From Heterocephalus glaber (taxonomy: Eukaryota; Chordata; Mammalia; Rodentia; Bathyergidae), in assembly GCF_000247695.1 (NCBI RefSeq), contig NW_004624734.1, positions 8,949,254 through 9,013,253 on the forward strand: a stretch of DNA of 64,000 nt, in the 5' to 3' direction. Each line of letters opens with the position of its first letter. The first letter of the stretch is position 1. Below are positions 52,261 to 62,680 of this stretch, in pieces. The position numbers were made by a program, and so were the translations under genes. Under the pieces are notes generated by a model. It was not told where the DNA came from. It made no database searches and saw only the letters and a program-made list of their open reading frames with translations.

Positions 52261-52954
52261 GGGAGCCACTTGTGTACAATACCTGCAGAGCAGTGCCTAG
52301 ATTTACATGTCATTTATAACTGGTGGCTGCAGCCAAGCCACGTTAGCTCCAGAAACTGCCCACCCCACAGCCCAGCCCTCCTTCAGGGCCAGAGCAGAGC
52401 AGAGGAGTAGGGAGGAGTTTTCCAGCCTTGCTCCAGGACTCTCTCCGGGTAGTGGGGGCCTGGACCGCTTGCTCTCAGCAGATCATCTGCCTCCCTCAAC
52501 TCCAGGAAGAGAGATGTTCCTGAGACCCAGCCCCAAGCTGCAGCACCTGCCTCTCCCCACACATCCCCACCCTGCCGAACGGAAGGCTGCCTGGCACTGG
52601 GAAGGACCTAGTGTCTGTGTGGGATCCATGGAGGTTCTTCCTGGCATGTTGCCATTAGTTAATTTGAACTCGCTTGGCTAATCGGGCTTAAGTTCTACTC
52701 CAAGTCACTGTGTTCCTAATGAGTAGAGTGACAATCTTCCAAATTGGGGCACTTGTGAGAGGGAAGGGGACACTTAATTATGCTGGACAGCAGGTGTGAG
52801 TCGGGACTGTGCCCAGAAACCAAAGCATGTGAAAGACCTGAGCGTGGTTGTTGCTGTTGTTCTGGAGAGCTCGTTAGCACTGGGTGTTTTCAGTGCCTGT
52901 GTTCGGTGAGCAAGTCCACAGTGCCGAGCGTGGCTGCAGGTTAAGCTGTTTCCC
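52261..52954. other. Single-copy DNA
   Basis: GC-rich; a 124-codon plus frame (52307-52681) is unrecognised. No repeat family seen. Confidence 0.4.
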
Positions 52955-53290
52955 CGAGGTCCCGACCCCTGGTACTGTGGAGGTGCCCTTGTTGGGAAAC
53001 AGGGTCTTTGCAGATGTGACTGGTCAAGAGAGATCAGATGGCTTTAGGGTGGGCCCTAAACCCGACTGTAAGTCACTTATAACATAGAGAATGCTGTGTG
53101 AAGACAGAGGTAGACCATGGAGTGACGTGGCTACAATTGGGAAATGCCAGGAACTGCCAACTGCTGTTAGAAGCTAGGAGGAGGCATGGAACAGATTCTC
53201 CCCAGTCTCTAGAAGAAACCAGCCCTGCTAGCATCTTGGTTTCAGACTTCCAGAACTGTGATGGGATAGGTTCCAGATGCTTTTAGCATG
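52955..53290 (+). repeat. Old MLT1-like LTR, sense
   Basis: 'gggtctttgcagatgtgact', 'ttagggtgggccctaaaccc', 'agaagctaggaggaggcatg', 'cagccctgctagcatcttgg' and 'tttcagacttccagaactgt' follow the LTR order. The terminal part after the poly(A)-signal area is missing. Confidence 0.75.
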
Positions 53291-54008
53291 TGGCACTTCG
53301 CTGCGACAGTCCTAGAAAAACCTTTGATCACATCCCTAACCCAGGTGACCAGCATGTGCTGCTGGGAGCACATCATGACCAGCAGTGGAAACAGCTCATT
53401 CTCATGCAAGCACCCTGCAAGGAGTCCCATTTCTGGGACTTGTCACAGCCTGCTGGCCATATGGCCTTGCCAGACAATGAATAATTGTCTCTGCGAGTGG
53501 ATCAGACAGCTCCAGTTAACACAGCCCAGGTTCACACGGTGGCCCTACCTGTGCTACCTGAGGGGAGACAGAGTGAGTGTGTATTTTTCCATGTGGGGCT
53601 TGGGCCCCTGAAAATTGGGTCCCATTCCTGTCCTCGGTAATGGGGAGATGACTCAGGTGACTAGTGTTGTTCCCTGGAAAGCAGAGTGCCAGTGACACAA
53701 ACGGTACCTGAGAACAGTTGCCATGTTGGAGCTCCTGCTGCCTCCCAGGCGCCTGCAGTTGACCTCTGACCTCTGGATAAACTCACCTTTCCAGGAGCAG
53801 CTGCAGGGGTTGGGCCATCATCCCTCCAGGATCCTCCATGAGGAGGAGGCACAGGAATGGCTGTCGTGTGTCCTCTCTATGTGCGTGGCTCTGGTGCCAA
53901 TCACTTGCTCATCCTCCTCGAGGACAGGGAGACAAGGACGCCAGTGGTGAGCTCTGGTTTGTTGGTAATGACAGCCCCTTTCCTTAGGCTGCGAGACACT
54001 CAGTGGGT
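53291..54008. other. Single-copy DNA
   Basis: No repeat family or supported gene; frames up to 107 codons overlap on both strands. Confidence 0.4.
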
Positions 54009-54009
54009 G

Positions 54010-54124
54010 CCTCTTCATTGAAGTGTAACTTAAATACAATAATATACACAGATTTGAAGTGTACAGTTTCAGTTTTGACAGATGTGCATAACCCTGTAAT
54101 CACTACCTGAGTCAAAGAACATTG
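54010..54124 (-). repeat. Old L1M fragment, antisense
   Basis: 'gaagtgtaacttaaatacaa', 'tttgaagtgtacagtttcag' and 'cataaccctgtaatcactac' resemble the antisense L1M 3' UTR (aagtgtacagttcgatgagttttgacaaatgtatacacccgtgtaaccacc). Confidence 0.65.
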
Positions 54125-54129
54125 CTTTT

Positions 54130-54535
54130 TTTTAAAAAAAAATTAAGTCAGAGTAGTTTACTTCATATACAAGGACTTGATTACAGACAGGGAATGTTCC
54201 AGGTTCTTTAGGACATGCTGTTTGAGATAGTCTTTTCATGACTAAGGCCAGTGTGTCCTGAATCCTTGTGTTATTTCTATCAGGGAGGAATTTCTTCCAG
54301 ATGATTTTTGCATTTGCTTCTGGTTCAATGGGGAGAAGGGCATAGGGGTTGAAGAGATATCATGGCTCCCCCAAGATGGCAACTTTGTGAAAAGAATTGT
54401 TGGTACAGCTGAAGGGTAAGGCCAGTGACTGAGATGCATGGTTGTGGCTGTCCTTGTGTTTGTGGTTGCCTTTGTGTGTGCATGCACGTGTGTGCATGTG
54501 TATACTAAAGCTAAGACTAATACATGGTCACACTT
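54130..54535 (-). pseudogene. Unrecognised coding-like remnant, possible retrocopy
   Basis: A minus-strand reading of about 75 codons (about 54350 down to 54130) is open and peptide-like, starting YLFNPYALLPIEPEANAKII and ending near VYEVNYSDL, with a TGA just before it. Another minus frame (54242-54577) overlaps. The piece is bounded by T/A runs at 54125-54142 and 54534-54551, as a retroposed fragment might be. I do not recognise the protein; chance or 3' UTR sequence is equally possible. Confidence 0.2.
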
Positions 54536-54554
54536 TTTTTTTTTAAAAAAAGGT

Positions 54555-55030
54555 GTCCCATTCCCAAGAACAACCATTTATATATGAGTCCAAAACTCAG
54601 TCCCTAACAATATTCTGTACTGCCCCTTCCCATATATCCCAAAGATGATTCTTATAATAGAAAAACCTCAGCCTTAAAGAATCTGTTGTTACTCACTACT
54701 TACTCCAAGCTAGAACTTTGGAGTCTAGCTTAACTTTCAAGCATTCTTCCCTGGTCTAGATGGGTGTAAGTAGATGCTCTGGACAGGAAACAGGTGGAGA
54801 GGAGTGAAGGCAGGGGGAAGACAGGGTCATGCTCAGCCATCTGTCACAGGCACAGCGCCCAAGCCCCTGCCCCTCATGGGCCAACCAAGGCAGCGACACT
54901 AGGGTCTTCCTATCTCTCTCCTTGGGCCACTTACACTGGTGTGGGCAGAGTCCAGACTCGACATGTACTTCCCCACTTGGGCTGAACGTTTCATGCCTAC
55001 GTGGTACTTTTTCTCAACAATATTCTGAGC
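54555..55030. other. Single-copy DNA
   Basis: Nothing recognised. Confidence 0.35.
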
Positions 55031-55034
55031 TTTT

Positions 55035-55405
55035 TCTCTGAGAGACAGCAGCAGAGTAGATGGGACTGGAGAGTGCATGTTAATGCCTTTTTAATTGCTG
55101 GGCATTTTGCCATCATTCTCCTGAATTGTACCAAAGCCATGTTTCTTCTCCCCTTCTGATTCTTCATCTTCGTGCTTCCTTTGAAGGATGTTGAACATAC
55201 TGCTACGGAAGAACTTTCTTGTTTCTTCTCAATCTTTGCCAAGTGTTGACCTCAGAAAATAACCCATTCTACACATGTACAGAAGGTGAAAAAGAACTCA
55301 AAGAATTTCCAGGCTGTTTGTGTGTCTGACGTTTTCTGCCATCGACAGACTAACGACAGAACTGTATTCCTTCAACTCACTGAAACGGGCAGAACTGAGC
55401 TTTAA
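55035..55405 (-). pseudogene. Second unrecognised coding-like remnant (very tentative)
   Basis: The minus strand reads FRSSMFNILQRKHEDEESEG followed by EKKHGFGTIQEND before a TAA near 55095, with two stops upstream in the same frame. The acidic, lysine-rich composition looks protein-like but no family is recognised. It may be unrelated to the remnant at 54.1-54.5 kb. Confidence 0.15.
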
Positions 55406-55408
55406 TTC

Positions 55409-55800
55409 TTTTTTTTTTTTTTAAGGTAGCAAGGTTTTACATTTATTGAAGGTAGGAGAAAAAACATGTTCTGCAGAGCAAGTTTGGGCCAAAAAAAAAA
55501 AAAAAAGGAAAGATGTACACTCCAGAGCGTGAGAGTTGCAGACAAACCACAAGTGATTTTGTATGTTGTGTTTTGTTGTTTGTGATAAACATTCTTTCCA
55601 CCTCCGGTGTCTTTAATTACCCTTTGAGACAATACTCTACAGTACTTAGGATGCCCCAGGAGGTCAGGGGCTTTGTCACTGATGGAGTTCCAGAATCTGG
55701 AGCAATACTGGGCCATGTGAGCATTTGCAGAAAGACCAGAGCACAATCTCACGACTGCTTGGCCGCTCGCCTCTTTCTGTGCAATTGGTGGGGTCTGCTG
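55409..55800 (-). pseudogene. Probable retroposed transcript 3' end (parent unknown)
   Basis: On the minus strand the sequence ends with AATAAA (plus 55442-55447), about 19 nt, then an encoded A run (plus T run 55409-55422), the layout of a polyadenylated transcript copied into the genome. The minus frame 55402-55752 ('NSISDKAPDLLGHPKY' region) is not recognised and may be UTR. No clear target duplication was found. A plus-strand A run at 55491-55506 lies within. Confidence 0.45.
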
Positions 55801-55929
55801 TCTTAGAATTAGAGGTTACAAGTGCTGTCACTGGTATGGTCTCCCCATGTTACAAATGACATCTTAGAATAAATTCCAAAGGAAGTGTTGTGTCAAAGAG
55901 AAGAAACTTATTTTGACTCTTGATGTACA

Positions 55930-56045
55930 GTCAAGTACTCCTGAGTGATAGATTATCCAGATTTCAATCTTGGTTCTGCAACTTACTGGCTGTGTGACCT
56001 TGAGCAAATGTACTCTTTTCCTAATCAACAAAATAGAGCTAATAG
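55930..56045 (+). repeat. MIR SINE fragment
   Basis: 'atttcaatcttggttctgca', 'acttactggctgtgtgacct' and 'tgagcaaatgtactcttttc' follow the MIR head and centre. Confidence 0.85.
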
Positions 56046-56048
56046 AAG

Positions 56049-56390
56049 TGTTGTGTTTGGGTCTGGAATGTTCCCGAAGGCCTCATGCACTCATAGGCAG
56101 GGCTCATGGAAGCTAAGAGGATTATGGGGTGTGTAGCTGACTTCCTTTTAGGAGGTGGGGCCTGGCCAGAAGAGAATGGCCACTGGGAAGTATTCATCTC
56201 CCTCCTCAGCTCCTCCCTTCTCTCTCTGCTTCCTGGATGCCTTGAACATCTCTCCTCCGTCAGGCCCCTCTCCCATGCTGTCCTGCCTTAGAACCCGCCA
56301 TCTGTGTTCTAAAAATGTGAGCCGAAATAAACCTCTCCTCTTTTAAGTTGTGGGTGTCAGGTTCGCAATGACAAGGACGTGACTAAGACA
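56049..56390 (+). repeat. Solo MaLR LTR, sense
   Basis: Starts tgttgtgtttgggtctgg and ends gactaagaca (TG...CA). It contains 'gaggtggggcctggccagaa', 'ctctctctgcttcctggatg', 'gtgagccgaaataaacctct' (poly(A) signal) in the same order as the provirus LTRs. No clear 5-bp duplication remains (agaag left, gtatt right). Confidence 0.85.
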
Positions 56391-56432
56391 GTATTTCATA
56401 GGCTCACTAAATGACATACTGTGTGTAAAGTC

Positions 56433-56784
56433 CTGCGTTAGTCAGCTTTCAGTCACTGTAATGGAATACCAAAGGCAACGAATTGGTATAGAGAAAAGGG
56501 TTATTTTGGTGCACAGTTTTGGGGGTTCCACTCTGTGATCAGTCAGCCCGTTGCTTTTGAGACTGTAGTGAGGCAGCATGTCATAGTGGGGACACGTGAT
56601 GGGGCTCATCTCATGGCCAGGGAACAAAAGAGAGAGAAAGGGATTGGGGTCCCATATCGCCTGTGAGGGCAGGTCCCAGTGACCTAAGGACCTCGCACTA
56701 GGTCCCACCTCCTCATGGGTCACCCTGGGCTGCAGCCTTTACCACAGGGACCCCTGGGAGACACTTACAATCCAAACCATAGCA
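56433..56784 (-). repeat. MaLR LTR, antisense
   Basis: 'gttagtcagctttcagtcac', 'gagaaaagggttattttggt', 'ctcatctcatggccagggaa', 'ccagtgacctaaggacctcg' and the end 'tccaaaccatagca' are the reversed MaLR LTR. It lies 42 bp from the previous LTR in opposite orientation. Confidence 0.85.
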
Positions 56785-56901
56785 GGTTCCTAGACTGCTT
56801 GGCACGTGGTAAGCCTTGTATATGTATTTGCTATTTACATTTTATACCTAGAATAATTTGTCATCCTAAACAGTTGTACCTGTTTTTCCAAATAGAAATG
56901 G

Positions 56902-57105
56902 CTTGTCAGCTAGGCATAGTGGTGTACACCTGTAATTCCAGCACTCTGGGAGACTGAGACACGAGGATCACAAGTTCAAGCCCAACCTGGACAATTCAGT
57001 GACTTAGTGAGACCCTGCTTCAAAAAAATATAAAAGGACTGGGGATGTAGCTCAGTATGAAGGCCCTAAGTACCATAAAATCCCAAGTACCATGAAAAGG
57101 GGGTT
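56902..57105 (+). mobile_element. B1-dID composite SINE
   Basis: B1 part ('tcagctaggcatagtggtgt', 'ctctgggagactgagacacg', 'gcccaacctggacaattcag') then ID part ('ggactggggatgtagctcag') with a truncated, duplicated end (two 'aagtaccat' blocks). Confidence 0.9.
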
Positions 57106-57584
57106 ATCTTAATGGTCCCTTTTGATAAACTCAGTAGAATTGTGTATCACCTGTCAGTGAGTCTGTTGTAGGAAAGAGTCTTGGTTCCTAATTCACTTTA
57201 CATATGGAGCACTTGCCTTGTGGAATGTTCTAGCTGGATGTCATCTGGTAGAGGTGAGGGCAATACAGGGATCAACAAATCATCGCTGTCACCCTCTGAG
57301 AGTGCTAAGCCTGGTACAGAAAAAAGACCAGTAAGACACAACTAGAGTGTACTGCTGATTGTGGAAGTGGAGACCACTGAAATGAAAACAAACACTGACA
57401 CTTATCCAGAGTTTATTACGGAAGGAAGTCGGCTCCCATCACTGTACCGGGTCAGAGAGCAAGGGGGAGCTGGTGGAGTGAAGAGGAGGCCTCCAGTGTA
57501 CACAGATTGGAGGGTGACGGCATGCGGAAGTGGGGGCAGTGAACCGGAAGCAGGACACTTCATCTCATTGGGTGGGGAGTGTAT
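57106..57584. other. Single-copy DNA
   Basis: Nothing recognised. Confidence 0.35.
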
Positions 57585-57940
57585 TCCTGTCCTAAGGCTG
57601 CTGTAACAATCACAAATGAGGTGACTTAAACAACAGTGACTTATTCTCTCCCAGTCCAGCAGGCTCAAGTTGGAAGGCAAGGTGCTGATGTGCGTGGGTT
57701 TGTTCCTCCTGCATTCTGGAGGAGAATCTGTTCATGCCTCTCCCCTCCCTGGCTCCTGGTGGCTGCTGGCAATTCTTGGTGTCCCTTGGCTCCTAGATGT
57801 GTCACTCCCATTTCTGCCTTTGCTGTCCTATAGCCTGTTCTCTCTAGCTCTTTGTGTCCTCTCCTTTCCATATAAGGATGCCCAAATTTAGTACGAGCCA
57901 CTTACTACATTTTCAAAGACCTTATGTTGTGTTCTGTCAT
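57585..57940 (-). repeat. MLT1-like LTR, antisense
   Basis: 'cctaaggctgctgtaacaat', 'ggtgacttaaacaacagtga', 'cttattctctcccagtccag', 'tggtggctgctggcaattct' and 'tgtgtcctctcctttccata' are the reversed order of the LTR type seen in sense at 52955-53290. Confidence 0.8.
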
Positions 57941-58290
57941 CGACTGTACTGTATCCCTCCACCCCGATTCATATGCTGAAGCCTTTATTCCCTCGGGTGA
58001 GGATATTGGTGATGGGACCTTTAGGGAGATAGCCAACATTAAATGAAGTCAGAAGGCTGGAGCCCTAATCAAATAGGACTGGCACCCTTGAAGGAAGAGG
58101 AAGAGACATGGGGAGTGCACACGCAGCCAAGGTGGCTGTCTGCAGGTGGGCAGGGAGACCCCACCAGAAGCCGAGTCTGTCAGCACCTTGATCTTGGAAT
58201 TGGAGCCTCCAGAATCATGAGAAAGTCATTTTTTTCCTGTTGCTTAAGATACTCAGTCTTTGGCATTTTGTTTTGGTAGCTCGAGAAAAT
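57941..58290 (+). repeat. MLT1-like LTR, sense
   Basis: 'ctgtatccctccaccccgat', 'tgaggatattggtgatggga', 'cagcaccttgatcttggaat' and 'gagcctccagaatcatgaga' to 'tttggcattttgttttggta' follow the LTR in sense. It directly abuts the previous antisense LTR. Confidence 0.8.
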
Positions 58291-58410
58291 TATTTAACAC
58301 CTTATTTCCAAATAACGTCATAGTCTCAGGTTCTTGGTGGTAAGAAAGGAGGCCTGAATTTGGGAGGACAGAATTCAGCTCACTAGGGGGCCTCTTCAGC
58401 TTTCTGTGGT

Positions 58411-58793
58411 TGGTATGGTAGTCATCTGTCACTATAACAAAATGGCTAGGGTAATTAGGGTACAAAGAAAAAAAGTTTATTTTGGCTCTTGATCTTGGAG
58501 GTTCTAATCTGTGTTGGATTGGCTCCACATTTTGAGCCAGTGACAGATGAGCACATTATGGCAGAAGCACTTAGCAGAGCACAACCACTCACCTCATGGC
58601 CAGGAAGCAAAAAGAGAGAGAAAAAGAAAGAGCTGCAGGGTTCACAGTTCCCCTCAAGGGCGCAACCCCAGTGATGAGGGCCCTCCCACTGGGCCCCACC
58701 TCTTACGGAGGCCAAACCTCTCAATAGCACCTCCCTGTGGACCAGGCTTCAGCACATGAATCTTCAGGGGCATTCAGTTCCCCAACTGTAGCA
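58411..58793 (-). repeat. MaLR LTR, antisense
   Basis: 'catctgtcactataacaaaa', 'gtttattttggctcttgatc', 'cattatggcagaagcactta', 'ctcacctcatggccaggaag' and 'gggccccacctcttacggag' end near 'aactgtagca'. Reversed MaLR LTR. Confidence 0.83.
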
Positions 58794-60112
58794 GCTGGTC
58801 TTGAGTTGGAAGTGGGAGCCAACAGCAGCAAGGCTGGTGTCCTTGACCAAGCTGTGACCGTCGAGGCCAACAGCTGTAGAGGTTGTGGTCCCCTGCATGG
58901 CTGCTGCCAGCGCTGCGGGTCCGTGTTCTGTGGTCCTGTCCGGGCCATTGTCCACTTATACATTTAGGCTCTTGTAGGTCTGTGGCTCACCAGCTGTGGG
59001 GCCGAGTAGAGCAACTGACCTCTCTGGACAACAGTGTCCTCCCGTTTCACATGGGGGCTCAAGGACTTTTCATGGGGCAGCGCAAGGATACTGGGCATCA
59101 GATAGGGAGAGGTGAGGATGTCGGGAACAGCCAAGAAACCACTGTTCCTGTGACATCAATGAGCCCTCGTCCCCTCCTGGGTGGCGAACTGAGCCAAGTA
59201 ATACCTGGGGCCTGGTCCAGTTGTAAAATTCCATGTGGCTGCTCCTGGAAAGAACAATCCATGAGGCTTCTGATCATTGTTTTGTTTTTTTTTTGCCGTG
59301 CATAATCTCTTTAGGAATGTACTGAAAGAAAGATAGGATTTTAGACTCCTTTTCATGGTGCTTAAGCCAATGATTTAATGTAGTTATATCTACTCCTGTT
59401 TGGGACCAGGAGAGTGATGGGGTAAACCCAAGACATGCCAGCTGTTCCCCATGAAAGGTATTAGATTCTTAGCAAAGTTATTTTAAATCAGAGAATTAAG
59501 GAGGAAAAAAAATCACAATTTTTTGCTTTTGGTTTGTGGTGCCTGGGTGGTTTCTAAAACACATACATTATATAAGTTGAAATGATAGAAATTTGAAGCT
59601 ATTTAAATGACTTCCCAGCCTTGCTATCTAGTTTTCCTAGTTTCAGAATATACGTCAGGGCTTAGAATGAGAGGTTATTTTTAGCCAGGGTAAAAAGCAA
59701 TTTGGAGGCAGTTTCTTTTTAAAAAAAATTCAATTCACAGTTTATATTCTGTAAAGAGAATCAACTAATTGAAAGGTTCAAGAAAGATCAGAATTTTTAC
59801 CAGAAAGCACATCTGTGTTGACAGTGCTCTGTCCTCGGAGAATCATTGTGCACTGGCCGAGGGGCAGTTTGGAAAGAGCCAGGTTGGGCCCGCAGGGCTG
59901 GACAGGCAAGGTTTTGGGGGGTTATCTTCTTCCTGTGTTGATAAGCTGTTTGGATGCTGTGTTGAAAACAGACAGAAGGAGATTGTAAAAGGATTTGGGA
60001 TGCTGGTTAGGAAGTTTGTGCAGTGGCATAGAGAGAGATGCTGCAGGGTAAGAGACACACCAGCAGCTGTGGAATTGCCAGGCCCCAGGGAGGGCTGGGT
60101 GATAGGGGGGCA
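58794..60112. other. Single-copy DNA, AT-rich from 59.4 to 59.8 kb
   Basis: No repeat family or supported gene. 59460-59775 is AT-rich with few simple runs ('gaatcaactaattgaaagg', 'ctatttaaatgacttcc') and could be a conserved island or an eroded LINE. Confidence 0.35.
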
Positions 60113-60113
60113 G

Positions 60114-60192
60114 GTGTATCAGTCCATGTTCATTGTTGGACATAGAAGCACCCTCAGTAATTTACACAGAAAGGCATTTAATTCAGGGAATT
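60114..60192 (-). repeat. MST/THE1-like LTR fragment, antisense
   Basis: 'tgtatcagtccatgttcatt' and 'cagtaatttacacagaaagg' with 'catttaattca' resemble the reversed 3' end of MST/THE1-type MaLR LTRs (tgtattagtccgttttcac ... gggcaatttacaaaagaaag). Confidence 0.6.
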
Positions 60193-60230
60193 AAATGCTC
60201 ACAAATTTTCAGGAATAGCCAAAAGAGTGG

Positions 60231-60540
60231 TGCCATGGTCTGAATGTTTGTTCCCCAGATTCCTGTGGGGAAACCCAACCTCCAAGGTGATGGCATTAGG
60301 AGGCAAGGCCTCTGGGATGACTAGGTCATGAGGTCTCTGTCTATGTGATTGGGATTAGTGCCCATATGAAAGAGGTCCCAAGAGCTGCCTGTTCTCTTCC
60401 ACCAAGAGAGGACATGGAAAGTGGGACCTTGATCTTGAATGTCCCAGCCTCCTGAAGTGTCAGAAATGAATTTCTGTTGTTTATAAACCACCCATTTTAG
60501 CCTATTTTATCATTACAGCCTGAATGGACAAAGACAAGAG
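60231..60540 (+). repeat. MLT1-like LTR, sense
   Basis: 'catggtctgaatgtttgttc', 'gatggcattaggaggcaagg', 'gactaggtcatgaggtctct', 'gggattagtgcccatatgaa', 'aatgaatttctgttgtttat' and the end 'agcctgaatggacaaagaca' follow the LTR from start to end. Confidence 0.85.
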
Positions 60541-61415
60541 GGAAATGGAATGATCAAATTCAAAAACATCCCACACAGAAATAAGTCAGGGGGTGCCATG
60601 GCAAATAGAGCCCCTCAATATGACTCTGTGGCCTTGGTTGCCCATGGAAATGGCATCAAGAAGAATACTGTGCCTCTTTCCTGCCCTCAAACCATACAGG
60701 TTGACAGAACCCAGTTTATGGTCAGAACCATAGCTGCAAGGGAGCCGGGGCACCTCAGAATGAGAAATAGGGCTGATATGTATGACCAGGGCCTAGCCTG
60801 GCACTCATTGCCAGTGTCCTCCATGGGAGGATTCACAGAAGATGTTGAGATGGATGTTGAATGCCTCTTGCCTTGTTCACCCATCTCATGTAGTGAGGGA
60901 GCAGGAAGTATTGAGGATACCACTGGGATTTCTTTCCTGCTAACCAAGATTGGGGTGGGCCATTCACTGAAGATGGACTGCTTCTAAGACAGCCAAGGAG
61001 TGATGTTTAATTGGATGCTGGATGTGTTAGGTCTTGAGCTCAGCAAAGTATGAAATTTGGGAGAGATCTGTGGAGACTGGAAAGTCAAAGCCAGGGAAAA
61101 TGAGTAGAGGGAAAAGAGGGTTGGGGACAAGCCCTGGGGACACCAGCATTCAGGGATTCTGCAGAGGAAAGGGAACCTCTGCATGAGACTGAGTCAAGGA
61201 AGGAGCAAGAGGGGTCAAAGAAGCTAAATGGGAACATTTCAAGGTCAGCTTCCACAACACAGATGAATCCCTGAGCATTTTTCTAAGTGAAAGCTGCCAA
61301 GCAGAAGGGCTACATATGACATGGTTCCATTGGTTGGACATTTTGGAGAGGGGAGACCATGAGGAGAGGAAACGTGGGAGTGCAAGGCCCTGGGAACAGG
61401 GAGGGGTCAACTGTA
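60541..61415. other. Single-copy DNA
   Basis: A 145-codon plus frame (60550-60987) starts just after the LTR and is not recognised. It has no splice or poly(A) context and I do not call a gene. Confidence 0.4.
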
Positions 61416-61482
61416 AAAATGGATAGATGGATGGATGCATGGGTGGGTAGATGGATGGATGTACAAATGGGTGGGTGAATGA
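61416..61482. repeat. (TGGA)n-type microsatellite
   Basis: Imperfect TGGA/TGGG units (gatagatggatggatgcatg, 'agatggatggatgtac'). Confidence 0.9.
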
Positions 61483-61844
61483 CAGTTCCATTCATTCCTT
61501 CACACATACATTCACTATTTTGTAAATAAGAAGTGATCAATTCTATTAAGTGTTTCAAAGAGACCAAGGGAGGTGAGTGACAGGTTTCCCAGGATCCATA
61601 GAGTGATTGATGCCTTAGATCTCTATGTGAATGTTTCCTGGGTGATGGGTGAAACTGACCTACAAGATGCTATGTCCACCACTTCTTTCCAGAGCAGAGT
61701 TTCTTGCCACGAACCCTGGGGCTTCCAGGAAAGCAGGCCTTGGCCCCGAGAGGCATACCTATTGTGGGTAGAAGCTTAGCCAAAAAGAGCCTGGTATTGG
61801 TTAGGCCCCAACTTAGCTGCCTCTCTCACCATCCAAAACTGTCT
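61483..61844. other. Single-copy DNA
   Basis: Nothing recognised. Confidence 0.35.
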
Positions 61845-61845
61845 G

Positions 61846-61950
61846 CAAGACTAGGTGAATCCTTTAGCCACTCAGAGCTTCTGCTTCCTCATCTGCAAAA
61901 TAGGGACCACAAGCTGCTCAGGATTGCCTAGGAGATCCAAGGGCTTTGAA
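61846..61950 (+). repeat. MIR fragment
   Basis: 'aggtgaatcctttagccact', 'cagagcttctgcttcctcat' and 'ctgcaaaatagggaccaca' follow the MIR centre. Confidence 0.75.
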
Positions 61951-62095
61951 AAGTTAGTATCGCACCCTTTGCAGCTTGACATGGGTGCCGCTGTCTCTGT
62001 GAGCTTGCTATGCCGCACCTGCCTCCGCCAAGTCAGTCACTGCTGCTTTGGTCTGCTCCTCACCATCACGGCCAGCTTGTCTATCATGTGTTTAC
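61951..62095. other. Single-copy DNA
   Basis: Nothing recognised. Confidence 0.3.
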
Positions 62096-62097
62096 CT

Positions 62098-62215
62098 GTC
62101 CATCTGCACTGAGCCAGACAGGATGTAAGTACACATCCATGAGACTCAGCACCTTGCCTAGTACCTGTACATAGTAAATGCTCAAGAAACACACATTGAT
62201 TGCTACTCTTTCAGG
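62098..62215 (+). repeat. MIR/L2 tail fragment
   Basis: 'cagcaccttgcctagtacct' and 'acatagtaaatgctcaagaa' followed by 'cacacattgattgcta' resemble the shared MIR/L2 end (agtgcctggcacatagtaagcgctcaataaatgttggtta). Confidence 0.65.
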
Positions 62216-62505
62216 ATCCAGGTATTTTCTAACCCACTGCTTTTTGAACACCTTTGGTGCCCTCTGAAAGTCACATCACCATCTTAGATGAAGTTGGTCA
62301 AGATGCTCAGAATACACAGAATCTCATTTGATGGTTCCCCAGTGCCTGCAGAATAAGTACCTCACAAGTACTAGGTGAATAAATGTATTCATTTTGAGAA
62401 CTAGCAACAATATTCACAAAACTTGTAAAGCCTCTAAGAGACATCATTAATTCAGAACATCATCTTATGTGCCTTTTTGTATGTAAACAAACAAAAACTG
62501 CAATG
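62216..62505. other. AT-rich single-copy DNA
   Basis: Contains 'agtacctcacaagtactagg' with 'tgaataaatgtattcatttt', perhaps another L2/MIR tail. No gene. Confidence 0.35.
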
Positions 62506-62507
62506 TC

Positions 62508-62680
62508 ACCAAGCATGATGTCATATGCCTGTCATCCCAGCATTCTGAGAGGCTGGGGCAAGAAGAACACAAGTTGGAGCCCAGCCTGGGCAACTTAATG
62601 AGAACCCTCCTCAAAATAAAAAAGGGCTGGGAAGATAGCTCAGTGTGGAGGTCCTGGGTTCAGTTCCCAGTACCCAATCC
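62508..62680 (+). mobile_element. B1-dID composite SINE
   Basis: B1 part ('caagcatgatgtcatatgcc', 'gagaggctggggcaagaaga', 'agcccagcctgggcaactta') and ID part ('gggctgggaagatagctcag', 'ggtcctgggttcagttccca'). Confidence 0.92.

Noticed and set aside
60550..60987. 145-codon plus-strand frame after an LTR
   Set aside because: Unrecognised and without splice or poly(A) context; its position just after an LTR is not enough to call a gene.
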